NCBI GenBank assembly: GCA_965660625.1
Contig: CBFIAR010000018.1
Coordinates: 16,751 to 80,750 of the forward strand
Source of the DNA: Glaciecola sp965660625
GTDB taxonomy: Bacteria > Pseudomonadota > Gammaproteobacteria > Enterobacterales > Alteromonadaceae
Direction of reading: 5' to 3'
DNA length: 64,000 nucleotides
The position numbers and the translations under genes are program-made. Each line of letters begins with the position of its first letter. The first letter of the stretch is position 1. Below are positions 55,354 to 64,000 of this stretch, piece after piece. The notes beneath the pieces were generated by a model. It worked only from the letters and a program-made list of their open reading frames with translations, was not told the origin of the DNA and ran no database searches.

Positions 55354-55575
55354 AAAATTCTCCTGTTAATAAAAGCGTTTATTTGCGGGCGACACAATAA
55401 GCTATAAACGTAAAGATCTCAATCACCCGATAGTCTTATCCGCCTTTTTTGCGCCCGAGTTTACAAAAAGCCTACAATACCTACAATTTGCTAACACTTT
55501 TTAATCACATTCGTTTGCGAAAAGGGGCTCGCTGATGCAGAATACGCCAATATTCACAATGAGGCTTTCAGCAAT

Positions 55576-56040
55576 ATGTCATCGAGCAAACAAGACGCCC
55601 TAGTAAAATCATTTAAAGAACTATTGAAAACCGAAAGCTACGGTTCGCAGGGTGAAATTGTTAATGCGTTGAAAGAAGCTGGCTTTGACAATATTAGCCA
55701 GTCAAAAGTGTCTCGTATGTTAAGTAAATTTGGCGCAGTACGAACCCGAAATGCACGCGGCGATATGGTTTATTGTTTGCCGCCTGAGCTCGGTATGCCA
55801 ACCGCAAAAAGTCCGTTAAAACAGCTCGTTTTAGATATTGTACACAACAATGTCATGGTGATTATTCGAACCAGTCCAGGCGCGGCGCAACTCATAGCAC
55901 GTCTGCTCGATTCATTGAGTCACACCGATGGCGTGCTTGGCACCATTGCAGGTGATGACACCATTTTTATCGCCCCGGCGGACATCACAGAAATAGAAGA
56001 ACTTCGTCAACGTGTTGAAGACCTATTTGAGAGTGTCTAA
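55576..56040 (+). CDS. argR: Arginine repressor ArgR
   Basis: This 154-residue hexameric repressor has an N-terminal winged helix (GSQGEIVNALKEAGFDNISQ, then SKVSRMLSKFG) and a C-terminal arginine-binding domain with GTIAGDDTIFIAP. It controls arginine genes. I saw no clear ARG box in the mdh-argR spacer. Its 3' end overlaps the convergent rsmI by 18 bases. Confidence 0.97.
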   Translation: MSSSKQDALVKSFKELLKTESYGSQGEIVNALKEAGFDNISQSKVSRMLSKFGAVRTRNARGDMVYCLPPELGMPTAKSPLKQLVLDIVHNNVMVIIRTSPGAAQLIARLLDSLSHTDGVLGTIAGDDTIFIAPADITEIEELRQRVEDLFESV

Positions 56041-56874
56041 ACCTATCGCATAGAGCGCATTTTTCTTAAGACCATAGTGTGCCGCGGTTAAGGCCGCCGC
56101 TTGTTTCAAAGGCAATTCCTTGGCTAAGAGCGCCAGTAATGCCAACGCATCTTGTGATGCACCAGCAGAGTTTAGGTTGTTAGGACAATAAATCATTAAC
56201 ACAAATTCACCCTTTTGATGAACTGGGTCTGCCTCTAGCCATTCTAAAATATCTTCTGCTCGGCCTTGCTTATAGGTTTCAAAGGTTTTACTTATCTCTT
56301 TTGCTAATACTATTTCGTGATCTGCTTGCAAGTTTTCATGGCAAGCCGCAATCGTATCCCGAATGCGTCTGGGGGCTTCATAAAAGACCGTTGTAGAACC
56401 GGAGTTCGTGAGTAACTTTAGAGCCTCTGCCTTTGCTTGCTGTTTCACAGGTAAAAAGCCATGAAAGGTAAATTTATCAGTGGGCAAACCGGAGGCACTC
56501 AGCGCGGTAGTTAGCGCGCAAGGCCCAGGTAAGGCAATAACAGGTATCCCTTTTTCTCGGCAGTCCCGAACAAAAATAAAACCCGGGTCACTGATTAGCG
56601 GCGTTCCAGCATCAGAAACCAACGCGATGTTTTTACCTTCAAGTAGCTTAGACGTTAATTGATTGGAACGAGCTGCTTCATTATGATCATGCATCGAAAT
56701 GGTCGACGTGCCTATAGAATAGTGCGATAGCAAGCGTGAGGTGTGGCGCGTGTCTTCAGCGGCAATTAAGTCGACCTCGCTTAGGATATCTAGTGCTCGA
56801 AAGCTTATATCAGATAGATTTCCAATGGGCGTTGGCACGATGTAAAGCGTTCCGGGTGTTATCGTAGTTTGCAT
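56023..56874 (-). CDS. rsmI: 16S rRNA (cytidine(1402)-2'-O)-methyltransferase RsmI
   Basis: This 283-residue enzyme methylates C1402 of 16S rRNA. SAM-binding and family motifs are PTPIGNLSDIS, AAEDTRHTSRLLSHY, SDAGTPLISDPG and PGPCALTTALSASGLP. ATG 56874 begins MQTTITPGTLYIVPTPIGN; a start 10 codons earlier is less likely. It is divergent from lpoA, the usual arrangement. Confidence 0.96.
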   Translation of the reverse strand: MQTTITPGTLYIVPTPIGNLSDISFRALDILSEVDLIAAEDTRHTSRLLSHYSIGTSTISMHDHNEAARSNQLTSKLLEGKNIALVSDAGTPLISDPGFIFVRDCREKGIPVIALPGPCALTTALSASGLPTDKFTFHGFLPVKQQAKAEALKLLTNSGSTTVFYEAPRRIRDTIAACHENLQADHEIVLAKEISKTFETYKQGRAEDILEWLEADPVHQKGEFVLMIYCPNNLNSAGASQDALALLALLAKELPLKQAAALTAAHYGLKKNALYAIGLDTLK

Positions 56875-57040
56875 TTTTCTCTGTTTTCCAACTCTTAGTT
56901 GCACGCGTGCAATGTTACACTAAATCACATCACAGCTTTTACACTTTATGCATGTACTTTAGAACAGAATATGTCAAAGTTGATAGATATTTGCCTGAGC
57001 TTGAGTAAACTAACACTATGTTAGTTATCTGAGAGCACTT

Positions 57041-59221
57041 GTGAACGTATTTTCTAATTTACACACCATTGCATACATATATGGCAAGTATGTGAGTATC
57101 GCATTCATTTTATTGTTTTTGAGCAGTTGTGCCACTCAAACAAAGACAGTGGTTCACGACTCCATCGACAAAACGGCTAAACCTGTGAAGGAAGTTGTTT
57201 TGAGCAACGCAGAGAAAGCCTTGCAGAAAGCAGAAATAGACTGGTTACAAAACCGCGACATTGAACAACGAAATGGCCTATTACTAGCCGCCGCTCAAGA
57301 CTTTCAAACTGGCGGTGAGTGTCGCCGTTCTGATATTATCATCGCCACTCTAGAGCCTTTTTTAGAAAACCCAATACAGCAACAATATTCGTTACTGTTA
57401 AAAGCAGAGTGTGCATTAATACAACATTATGCATCAGGCCTGTCTGCGGACCTTATCCAAACGCCGATAGACACTATAATTTCATGGCTTACTCCCATTA
57501 TTGCAAACCAATTTATCGCTAGAAAAGAAGTGCTTATCGCACACTTGGCGGCCTTGCATGAACGCTGGGATTTAGCCGCGAATGTATTAAGCCGACAATT
57601 AGACGCCGATAGCCCATTGAATGGCGATAATTCATCCAATGGTCAGCATTCGTTAAGTGCGAATGGTGTTAACGCTGACAGCCTATCAAGTGCTGCGCCA
57701 GAACAAATATTATGGGAGTGGTTTCTAAAATCATCGAAATCGACTCAAAACACCATGGGTCAGAATAATACCTTTATGCGCGCATATTTATCACTAGCGA
57801 CTATATTAGAAGATGAAAACTTGGCCGATACGAGCAGGCAGCAAGCTATCATCTTTTGGCAAAAACAAAACCCGACCCACCCTCTCTCGATTAATTTGCC
57901 GAGCGGAGTGAAAAGATACCTAGCGCAAACGNNNNNNNNNNNNNNNNNNNNNNNNNNNNNNNNNNNNNNNNNNNNNNNNNNNNNNNNNNNNNNNNNNNNN
58001 NNNNNNNNNNNNNNNNNNNNNNNNNNNNNNNNNNNNNNNNNNNNNNNNNNNNNNNNNNNNNNNNNNNNNNNNNNNNNNNNNNNNNNNNNNNNNNNNNNNN
58101 NNNNNNNNNNNNNNNGTTTCATCAGTAACGAAATTACACCTGAAGGGCTTATGCAATATGATATTGTTATTGGCCCATTGCTGCGTGAACACGTGAGTTT
58201 AGTGAAAGACTTCAACTTACCCGATTCGATGTTGGTCTACTTAAACCGTATTGCTAGGGCAACATCAAACATTGAATCAAAAGACAATACCTTACCGTCC
58301 TTGTTGCAAGATGAATTTGTTGAAACAACGAATAATAATTCAAGTGCTACCTCTGCTGAGCAAGTTGCTATGCAAGCCAATCTCGAATTTGTATCTCTAG
58401 GTACTCTCAATTCAACTCATCATACCGATAGTACATCCGCAAAAGTATATTTTGCGCTAGCACCTGAAGATGAAGCGATGCAACTTGCGAATTTGATGAA
58501 AAAACAAGGGATACGCACGCCCATTATAATTAGCAACGGCTCATCGCTGAGTCGCAGAATGATAGATACGTTCAACGAACAATGGATTGCGCTTAATACT
58601 CTCGATGCGATCAAGCCACCAAAAATTGTGACCTTTTCGGATAACAAAAGTTTGCGCGTTGGTATTACGGCAGCACTTGATGTCTTGCAGAGTCAACGAC
58701 GCATTAATCAACTGTCTAACTTAACCTCAGACACAGTATACAGCGTAACACGCAACAGAAGAGACGTAGACGCTTTTGTCGTTTTCGCTTTACCGCAACA
58801 AGTCGAGCTATTGAATCCCATTATTGAGGCTAGCATTAGTTTATTCACACAGCGAACTATCCCTGTATTCGCGACCTCTTATAGCTATCAGCATCAACTT
58901 AATAAGAATAGTATTCGCGATTTACGTAGCTTGGTATTTATTGATATGCCTTTCTTAATGCCGATACAAAGAAATAGCCCACTTGCCCAAAAGGTAGATA
59001 ACCTTTGGAACAAGCCTCCAAGTTCATTTTTACGTTTATTTGCTTTTGGATATGACGCATTTCAGTTCTCCGAACAAATGCAGCAGTTAGCGTATTTTAG
59101 TCACACTGAGTTAAAGGGCCTTTCAGGTAAATTGACGGTGAACGATCAGCGTCAAGTGATCCGCAACTTACCAAGCGCTATCATACAAGATGATTCAATC
59201 ACCCAAGTCGACGGTTTTTAG
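57041..59221 (+). CDS. lpoA: Penicillin-binding protein activator LpoA
   Basis: This outer-membrane lipoprotein activates PBP1A for peptidoglycan synthesis. The signal ends in lipobox LSSCATQ (Cys30). The N-terminal TPR-like half is followed by a C-terminal periplasmic-binding-protein fold (YDIVIGPLLREHV, IPVFATSYSYQ, FAFGYDAFQ). A 184-base gap (57932-58115) removes about 61 residues, but the frame continues. GTG start at 57041, GAGAG upstream. It heads the lpoA-yraN-diaA-dolP cluster. Confidence 0.93.
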   Translation: MNVFSNLHTIAYIYGKYVSIAFILLFLSSCATQTKTVVHDSIDKTAKPVKEVVLSNAEKALQKAEIDWLQNRDIEQRNGLLLAAAQDFQTGGECRRSDIIIATLEPFLENPIQQQYSLLLKAECALIQHYASGLSADLIQTPIDTIISWLTPIIANQFIARKEVLIAHLAALHERWDLAANVLSRQLDADSPLNGDNSSNGQHSLSANGVNADSLSSAAPEQILWEWFLKSSKSTQNTMGQNNTFMRAYLSLATILEDENLADTSRQQAIIFWQKQNPTHPLSINLPSGVKRYLAQTXXXXXXXXXXXXXXXXXXXXXXXXXXXXXXXXXXXXXXXXXXXXXXXXXXXXXXXXXXXXXXFISNEITPEGLMQYDIVIGPLLREHVSLVKDFNLPDSMLVYLNRIARATSNIESKDNTLPSLLQDEFVETTNNNSSATSAEQVAMQANLEFVSLGTLNSTHHTDSTSAKVYFALAPEDEAMQLANLMKKQGIRTPIIISNGSSLSRRMIDTFNEQWIALNTLDAIKPPKIVTFSDNKSLRVGITAALDVLQSQRRINQLSNLTSDTVYSVTRNRRDVDAFVVFALPQQVELLNPIIEASISLFTQRTIPVFATSYSYQHQLNKNSIRDLRSLVFIDMPFLMPIQRNSPLAQKVDNLWNKPPSSFLRLFAFGYDAFQFSEQMQQLAYFSHTELKGLSGKLTVNDQRQVIRNLPSAIIQDDSITQVDGF
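57932..58115. other. Assembly gap inside lpoA (184 N)
   Basis: The estimated gap size keeps the reading frame into the C-terminal domain. Confidence 0.95.
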
Positions 59222-59242
59222 TCCTTGGTATCTCACCAATTC

Positions 59243-59581
59243 ATGGCCAGTTTGACTGGCTATGATGCAGAGCAAACAGCAAAACGCTATTTACTCGAAC
59301 ATTCACTCCAATTTTTGGAACAAAATTACAAAGCAAAGGTCGGAGAGATAGATTTGATCATGCGCGACCAGCAGCAGCTTGTTTTTGTTGAGGTAAAGTT
59401 CAGATCGAATGACCGACGAGGTTGTGCCGCCGAACATTTTACGTCGAAAAAGCGAAAAAAGCTGGAGAGGACGATTAATTATTATTTATTACAAAAGAAA
59501 TTGAATCCTCACCACACAAATTTACGAATAGATGTTGTAGCAATAGACGGCGAACAGGTAAACTGGATTCAGAACGTGTAA
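59243..59581 (+). CDS. yraN: YraN family protein (UPF0102)
   Basis: This 112-residue protein has the endonuclease-like YraN fold: GYDAEQTAKRYLLEHSLQFL, then GEIDLIMRD and VFVEVKFRS, which resemble an E-x-D-(E/V)-x-K nuclease core. No activity is proven for the family. ATG 59243 lies 21 bases after lpoA; a TTG at 59225 is also possible. No ribosome site is clear, so translation may be coupled to lpoA. Confidence 0.9.
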   Translation: MASLTGYDAEQTAKRYLLEHSLQFLEQNYKAKVGEIDLIMRDQQQLVFVEVKFRSNDRRGCAAEHFTSKKRKKLERTINYYLLQKKLNPHHTNLRIDVVAIDGEQVNWIQNV

Positions 59582-59650
59582 CAACGACTTTATTAAAAGA
59601 AATTAATCATTAAAAAAATCACCGATTGGAAAGGACTTAAGGGGCAATAA

Positions 59651-60244
59651 ATGCTGGATCATATTAAAAAAAGTTTTACCGAAAGCATTCAAACTAAAAT
59701 AGCGGCGGCAGAAGTGTTACCTGTTCCTATTGAGAAGGCTGCCAACATGATGGTGCAAGCACTTATTCGTGGCAATAAAATTTTAAGCTGTGGTAATGGT
59801 GGTTCAGCAGGTGATGCGCAGCACTTTTCGTCAGAACTTTTGAATCGCTATGAACGAGATCGGCCGTCACTGCCGGCAATGGCCCTTACAACAGACACCT
59901 CAACCATTACTTCAATTGCAAATGACTACAGTTACGATGAAATTTTTTCTAAACAGATTAGAGCCCTTGGTCAACCCGGTGACATCTTATTAGCCATTTC
60001 AACCAGTGGTAATAGTCGTAACGTTATTAATGCGATGGAAGCGGCTTTAGCTCGAGATATGACCATTGTTGCATTAACAGGCAAGGACGGCGGAGAAATG
60101 GCTGGGTTCTTGAGCCAGAATGATGTTGAAATTAGAGTGCCCTCTTCGCGTACCGCAAGGATACAGGAAGTGCATCTGCTGGTTATCCATAATCTGTGCG
60201 AGTCAATTGACAATGCACTCTTCCCCATTAGTGAATCAGAATAA
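59651..60244 (+). CDS. diaA: DnaA initiator-associating protein DiaA (SIS domain)
   Basis: This 197-residue SIS-domain protein is of the DiaA/GmhA type. SCGNGGSAGDAQHFSSELLNR is the phosphosugar-type loop and ISTSGNSRNVI the second. Position after yraN and before the BON lipoprotein gene identifies it as DiaA, which binds DnaA and times replication initiation, not the lipopolysaccharide isomerase GmhA. AAGGGGCAATAA precedes the ATG. Confidence 0.93.
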   Translation: MLDHIKKSFTESIQTKIAAAEVLPVPIEKAANMMVQALIRGNKILSCGNGGSAGDAQHFSSELLNRYERDRPSLPAMALTTDTSTITSIANDYSYDEIFSKQIRALGQPGDILLAISTSGNSRNVINAMEAALARDMTIVALTGKDGGEMAGFLSQNDVEIRVPSSRTARIQEVHLLVIHNLCESIDNALFPISESE

Positions 60245-60256
60245 AGAGAAAAGCTT

Positions 60257-60841
60257 ATGTTTAGCAAANNNNNNNNNNNNNNNNNNNNNNNNNNNNNNNN
60301 NNNNNNNNNNNNNNNNNNNNNNNNNCTCATGGCGGTTGGGACTGCTGGCGCTGCTGCAACTGCATCGGCAACAGACAGGCGAACGGTTGGCACTCAAATA
60401 GACGACAAAACGACTCAAAGCAGAGTTAGAAGTGCCATCAATGATATTCCGCAGGTCAAGGACGAAGCGGCAATAAGTGTCGATGTATACAATGGTCAAG
60501 TGTTGTTGACCGGCCAGGCTCCGCTACAAACAATGATTGTTAACGTCGAAAATAGCGTATCTGTTGTGCAAAATGTCACGAAAATTCACAATCAAATTAG
60601 GCTAGGAAGTCCCATCCCAGCGACGTCCACGATGAATGACGTGTGGTTAGCCTCAAAAATCAAAACCATGATGCTTGCTGACGAAAAAATTCCCTTGTTT
60701 AAACTCGACCTGATAGTAGAAGATAGCGAAGTGTTTATTATGGGCTTGCTAACCAAAGAAGAGGCTGCCGCGGCTGTTGAAGCAGCCAGAAATGTCGATG
60801 GCGTCACCAAAGTCATTAGAGTCATGGAACTCATCCCTTAA
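60257..60841 (+). CDS. dolP: BON-domain outer-membrane lipoprotein DolP
   Basis: This 194-codon protein carries two BON domains (VRSAINDIPQVKDEAAISVDVYNG and KTMMLADEKIPLFKLDLIVED). DolP (YraP) supports outer-membrane integrity at the division site. A 57-base gap (60269-60325) removes the signal and lipobox, so the lipid anchor cannot be seen, but the frame continues. The gene starts 12 bases after diaA, with AAAGAG upstream. Confidence 0.9.
   Translation: MFSKXXXXXXXXXXXXXXXXXXXLMAVGTAGAAATASATDRRTVGTQIDDKTTQSRVRSAINDIPQVKDEAAISVDVYNGQVLLTGQAPLQTMIVNVENSVSVVQNVTKIHNQIRLGSPIPATSTMNDVWLASKIKTMMLADEKIPLFKLDLIVEDSEVFIMGLLTKEEAAAAVEAARNVDGVTKVIRVMELIP
60269..60325. other. Assembly gap inside dolP (57 N)
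   Basis: A multiple of three; it covers the region of the expected signal peptide. Confidence 0.95.
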
Positions 60842-60878
60842 AGCTAAACAGCAAAGGAACATAGGGGTTTTACTGAGT

Positions 60879-61409
60879 TTATTTAATCACTTTCAGGCTC
60901 GGTTTTTTAGATTTACCATCGCTTAGTTTGAGTGGCTTTTTAGCTTCAGTGCTTGGGCTTTGCGTTTTATCCTGCTCTACCTGCCCAGAGGCCTTGTCAG
61001 TTAGTTTAACACGTTGTAGTTTTTTGGCAGGTTCGTAAGCTGCTCCCCCTGCGTTTTTGTATGTATTCTTTTCATAATCGGCTAACTCTTCTGGCGTATA
61101 TGTAAATACTGTTCCTGCACCGTTCTCACGAGCATATATAGCACTTACGGCAATGCTAGGGACAAATACTTGCATGGGCTGTCCAGAAAAGCGCGCTTGA
61201 AACGCAACCCCCTCCAAGCCGACATTAAGGTTTACACAAGCGCTAGGCGATACATTCAAAACAATTTGGCCATCTTTTACAAACTGCCTTGGTACTTCAA
61301 CACCGGGTAAATCTGCGTCTACCACAATGTAAGGTGTTAAACCATTGTCAACTATCCAGTCGCAAAAGGCGCGAAGCAAATACGGTTGGTTGCTGGTCAT
61401 GTTGTCCAT
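60879..61409 (-). CDS. sspB: ClpXP protease specificity-enhancing factor SspB
   Basis: This 176-residue adaptor delivers ssrA-tagged proteins to ClpXP. The substrate-binding domain has PYLLRAFCDWIVDNGLTPYI, DGQIVLNVSPSA and AIYARENGAGTVF. A long flexible linker ends in KKPSLKVIK, the ClpX-binding tail. ATG 61409 has GAGAG just upstream. It lies after sspA on the same strand, about 86 bases away. Confidence 0.96.
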   Translation of the reverse strand: MDNMTSNQPYLLRAFCDWIVDNGLTPYIVVDADLPGVEVPRQFVKDGQIVLNVSPSACVNLNVGLEGVAFQARFSGQPMQVFVPSIAVSAIYARENGAGTVFTYTPEELADYEKNTYKNAGGAAYEPAKKLQRVKLTDKASGQVEQDKTQSPSTEAKKPLKLSDGKSKKPSLKVIK

Positions 61410-61495
61410 TGGGTCTCTCAAATTATTATCACAAGGAATGGTGTATTGAATGGTTTAAGTGCGGACAAACAAATAGGCCGCACTTAATAACTTAC

Positions 61496-62128
61496 TTATA
61501 GAGGATTATGAATTTCACGNNNNNNNNNNNNNNNNNNNNNNNNNNNNNNNNNNNNNNNNNNNNNNNNNNNNNNNNNNNNNNNNNNNNNNNNNNNNNNNNN
61601 NNNNNNNNNNNNNNNNNNNNAAGCTGGTAAACGCCATAATAGCGGCGCTAAATAACAATCAACCAAACTGAATTCATCACTCATGAAATACGGCTTTTCT
61701 GCGAAGATTGGGCCCAATGCAAGTAAAGATTCTCGTAATTCATTGCGAGCTTCTTCAGCACCGAGTTCGTTGCGGAAAATTTTCGCAGCTAACGCGTACC
61801 AATCATGCTCAATACGATGCATCATCAAACGGCTCTCACCACGTGATACCGGATAAACAGGCATTAAGGGTGGATGTGGGAAGCGCTCGTCTAAGTACTC
61901 CATGATAATATGAGATTTATAAAGTACCAACTCTCTATCAACTAAGGTAGGTACTGTGCCGTATGGGTTCAGTTCCAACAAATCTTCACTCAATTGTGTT
62001 GGATCGATATAGCTAATTTCTACGCCCACACCTTTTTCCGCCAATACAATGCGTACTTGGTGACTATAAATATCAATATTGTCAGAAAACAACGTCATTA
62101 TTGAACGTTTGTTCGCGGCTACAGCCAT
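61496..62128 (-). CDS. sspA: Stringent starvation protein A
   Basis: This 210-codon RNA-polymerase-associated protein has the glutathione-transferase fold: MAVAANKRSIMTLFSDNIDI, YSHQVRIVLAEKGV, PTLVDREL, and the signature HPPLMPVYPVSRGESRL. A 101-base gap (61520-61620) removes about 34 residues near the C-terminus; the frame continues. ATG 62128 has GGAGG six bases upstream. It is the usual partner gene of sspB. Confidence 0.95.
   Translation of the reverse strand: MAVAANKRSIMTLFSDNIDIYSHQVRIVLAEKGVGVEISYIDPTQLSEDLLELNPYGTVPTLVDRELVLYKSHIIMEYLDERFPHPPLMPVYPVSRGESRLMMHRIEHDWYALAAKIFRNELGAEEARNELRESLLALGPIFAEKPYFMSDEFSLVDCYLAPLLWRLPAXXXXXXXXXXXXXXXXXXXXXXXXXXXXXXXXXXREIHNPL
61520..61620. other. 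Assembly gap inside sspA (101 N)
   Basis: The frame is kept between the two sides. Confidence 0.95.
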
Positions 62129-62139
62129 TAAAACCTCCG

Positions 62140-62162
62140 AATTCTCTCTCAAAAAGAGAATT
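62140..62162 (-). promoter_or_regulatory. Leader hairpin upstream of sspA
   Basis: AATTCTCT and AGAGAATT enclose a seven-base loop immediately upstream of the sspA ribosome site. It may modulate translation or stability. No factor is known. Confidence 0.35.
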
Positions 62163-62188
62163 GCAAAAAATAAACAATTAAAAACACT

Positions 62189-62217
62189 AAAAGGGGCGCA
62201 CTGCCCCTTTTATTTTA
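62189..62217. terminator. Intrinsic terminator after petC
   Basis: AAAAGGGGC, loop GCACT, GCCCCTTTT, with T-rich tails on both strands. It lies about 20 bases after the petC stop on the minus strand, and separates the cytochrome bc1 genes from sspA. Confidence 0.88.
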
Positions 62218-62234
62218 TTACTACAGGTAAGTCG

Positions 62235-62969
62235 TTATTTTTTAACGTCTTTCCAATAATCCTTTTTAAGCAGGTAAACAAACACAAAGAAAATAAGGAT
62301 GAATATTAACACACCTTTACCTATGCTTTCTGATTGTAATCTTGATGGCTCCCCAGAGTACTCTAAGAAGTTCACCAAATCCAAAATAGTCTGATCGTAT
62401 TCATCAGGAGTAAGTTGTCCATCACCATCGGTGCGTAAACCTACACTTACTTCTTTCATTTCACCATCGATCATCTTCATTTCGGTGGCTAATCTTGGTG
62501 TTCCTTGCAAACCTTGCAGAACGTGAGGCATACCTGCATTAGGGAATGCTAGGTTGTTTACACCGAATGTCTTAGTCTCATCTACATAAAACGTACGTAG
62601 ATATGTGTAAATCCAATCGGCACCACGAACACGGGCGACTAAGGTTAAGTCGGGTGGTGCTGCACCAAACCATGTCGCCGCATCTTCCGCAGGCATTGGC
62701 GACGTAATGTAGTCGCTGACCTTTTCACCGGTAAAACGCAGGTACTTATCGCCTAGGTCATCAGGCACGCCAATATCTTGGAAAGTGCGCTGGTAACGCT
62801 GATACTGCATTTGGTGGCAGCCTAAACAATAGTTCATAAATGTTTGAGCGCCACGCTGCAGCGATGCCTTATCAGTTAAATCAATATCCGCGTGGTCGTT
62901 AGGATATGTTCCACCTGCGGCAAATGCGAAGGTGGGCACTAACAGTAAAATTGCTAACCATTTTTTCAT
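62235..62969 (-). CDS. petC: Cytochrome c1 of the bc1 complex
   Basis: This 244-residue subunit has a signal peptide (MKKWLAILLLVPTFAFA), the haem motif CLGCH, the axial methionine region FPNAGMPHVL and a C-terminal membrane anchor (GVLIFILIFFVFVYLL). It passes electrons from the Rieske protein to cytochrome c. The ATG overlaps the petB stop by 4 bases (ATGA). Confidence 0.97.
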   Translation of the reverse strand: MKKWLAILLLVPTFAFAAGGTYPNDHADIDLTDKASLQRGAQTFMNYCLGCHQMQYQRYQRTFQDIGVPDDLGDKYLRFTGEKVSDYITSPMPAEDAATWFGAAPPDLTLVARVRGADWIYTYLRTFYVDETKTFGVNNLAFPNAGMPHVLQGLQGTPRLATEMKMIDGEMKEVSVGLRTDGDGQLTPDEYDQTILDLVNFLEYSGEPSRLQSESIGKGVLIFILIFFVFVYLLKKDYWKDVKK

Positions 62970-64000
62970 AGTGTGATCCTCGCAGGTACTGGCTTGGTTT
63001 TCTCTTTACCTGAGTAAATCCAAAGTAAAACGAAGAAACCAAAATACATAATAGTAGCTATCTGTGACGCAACAATTTTCCAATTTTCTTGCGGTGTACC
63101 GCCGAGGTAGCCCAAGAATACGAACACAGCTGCAAACACAAGCAAGTTGACTTTGTGAAGGCCACATCTGTAACGCCATGATCTCACTTTACCACGGTCA
63201 ATCCAAGGTATAGCAAACAGCACTGCAATAGCACCGAACATGGTCAATACACCGAATAATTTATCGGGTACTGCCTTCAAAATTGCATAGAACGGTGTGA
63301 AATACCATACAGGGAAAATATGAACAGGTGTTTTATACGGGTTCGCAATTTCAAAATTCGGATGCTCTAAGAAGTAGCCGCCCATTTCAGGCATAAAGAA
63401 CATGATGTAACAGAAACCGAACAAGAACACACTAAAGGCAACCATATCTTTCAACACGATGTGCGGGAAGAAAGGCACTACATCGTCGATGATGTCGTAT
63501 TTATTAGTATAGTGCTCATGGATTTTATAAGACGTCTTGTCTTCTTCAGCCAACGAACCTTTTTTGTGTTTTATATTAGTGCCGTCCGGGTTATTCGAAC
63601 CCACTTCATGCAGAGCGATGATGTGTAGGAAAACCAAAATCACAATCACTAGTGGCAGCGCAATTACGTGCAGTGCAAAGAATCGGTTAAGCGTAGCACC
63701 CGAGATAACGTAGTCACCTTGGATCCATTCGACTAGGTCAGGACCAACCACTGGAATTGCACTAAATAGCGATACAATAACTTGTGCACCCCAATATGAC
63801 ATTTGACCCCAAGGCAATACGTAACCCATGAAAGCTTCAGCCATCAGTGCTAAGTAAATTAGCATACCGAACACCCACAGCAATTCGCGAGGTTTTTGAT
63901 ATGAGCCGTACATCATTCCTCTGAACATATGCAGGTAAACAACAATGAAGAACGCTGAAGCGCCTGTACTATGCATATAGCGTATGAGCCAACCGTAGTC
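62966..64000 (-). CDS. petB: Cytochrome b of the bc1 complex, partial
   Basis: This is the last 344 residues or so of cytochrome b; the N-terminal part lies beyond the window. YLHMFRGMMYGSYQKPREL and the FLHIIALHEVGSNNPDG haem-ligand region identify it. The Qo-site motif reads PVWY (FPVWYFTPFYAIL) where mitochondria and many bacteria have PEWY. It is translationally coupled to petC. Full-length cytochrome b usually has about 420 residues, consistent with the truncation. Confidence 0.96.
   Translation of the reverse strand, partial: DYGWLIRYMHSTGASAFFIVVYLHMFRGMMYGSYQKPRELLWVFGMLIYLALMAEAFMGYVLPWGQMSYWGAQVIVSLFSAIPVVGPDLVEWIQGDYVISGATLNRFFALHVIALPLVIVILVFLHIIALHEVGSNNPDGTNIKHKKGSLAEEDKTSYKIHEHYTNKYDIIDDVVPFFPHIVLKDMVAFSVFLFGFCYIMFFMPEMGGYFLEHPNFEIANPYKTPVHIFPVWYFTPFYAILKAVPDKLFGVLTMFGAIAVLFAIPWIDRGKVRSWRYRCGLHKVNLLVFAAVFVFLGYLGGTPQENWKIVASQIATIMYFGFFVLLWIYSGKEKTKPVPARITL

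Noticed and set aside
55354..55575. ARG box in the mdh-argR spacer
   Set aside because: One half-site TATTCA near 55555 was noticed but the other half does not match; no full operator.
1..64000. CRISPR arrays, prophage or defence systems
   Set aside because: No regularly spaced repeats, phage structural genes or defence-type nucleases were seen; apart from the intron the window is ordinary chromosome.
1..64000. tRNA or rRNA genes
   Set aside because: No T-loop-like GGTTCGAATCC pattern in cloverleaf context or rRNA segment was recognised.

Overview
This 64 kb window looks like ordinary chromosome from a marine gammaproteobacterium of the Alteromonadales (Glaciecola/Paraglaciecola/Alteromonas type). 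This is inferred from gene content and order: a complete sodium-pumping NADH dehydrogenase operon (nqrABCDEF) with its helpers apbE and nqrM, the divergent mdh/argR pair, the run rsmI-lpoA-yraN-diaA-dolP followed by sspB-sspA-petC-petB, FabV as enoyl reductase, a TRAP 2-oxoacid transporter and a sodium-coupled amine/amino acid symporter. Base composition is moderately AT-rich throughout. The sequence is a draft scaffold with five N runs: 47338-47346, 53681-53773, 57932-58115, 60269-60325 and 61520-61620. The gaps in ppc, lpoA, dolP and sspA all keep the reading frame.

Layout. 1-4.1 kb: partial glutathione-dependent formaldehyde dehydrogenase, two overlapping paralogous acyltransferases and a YbdG-type mechanosensitive channel. 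4-12 kb: small membrane protein, YggN, YeeZ-like epimerase, a start-less ORF, formyltransferase, sodium symporter, short-chain dehydrogenase, DCC thioredoxin-fold protein, MsrA and a lipoprotein. 12-21 kb: PhoD-like phosphatase, flavodoxin FldB, MscS channel, CLCA_X/LPD1 zinc-protease-like protein, a chemoreceptor, a decayed second copy of the CLCA_X 3' end, and an orphan ExbD. 21-33 kb: YgjV, a possible CheW-like protein, TIP30-like reductase, DPP-IV-type peptidase, PLP dehydratase, amidohydrolase, GNAT, MBL hydrolase, DUF1653, M17 aminopeptidase and DinB. 33-42 kb: nqrM, apbE, nqrFEDCBA and fabV, all on the minus strand. 42-50 kb: TRAP transporter, a class C group II intron, proA and proB. 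51-64 kb: fklB, ppc, mdh, argR, rsmI, lpoA, yraN, diaA, dolP, sspB, sspA, petC and partial petB.

How the genes fit together. Sodium energetics is a theme: Nqr pumps sodium, ApbE attaches FMN to NqrB and NqrC (both carry the SGAT acceptor motif), NqrM matures the iron site, and the NSS symporter and TRAP carrier can spend the gradient. LpoA, DolP and DiaA link envelope growth and replication timing; SspA and SspB are the stringent starvation/ClpXP adaptor pair.

I found no CRISPR array, prophage, secretion system or obvious defence island. The most notable non-routine features are: (1) a class C group II intron sitting immediately after the proA terminator, with an 84-bp duplicated end at a scaffold gap that suggests several intron copies in the genome; (2) a chemoreceptor gene flanked by an intact CLCA_X gene and a decayed copy of its 3' end; (3) a well-formed 98-codon ORF at 6298-6594 with no start codon, probably a homopolymer error or a young pseudogene; and (4) a long hairpin in the nqr operon leader.
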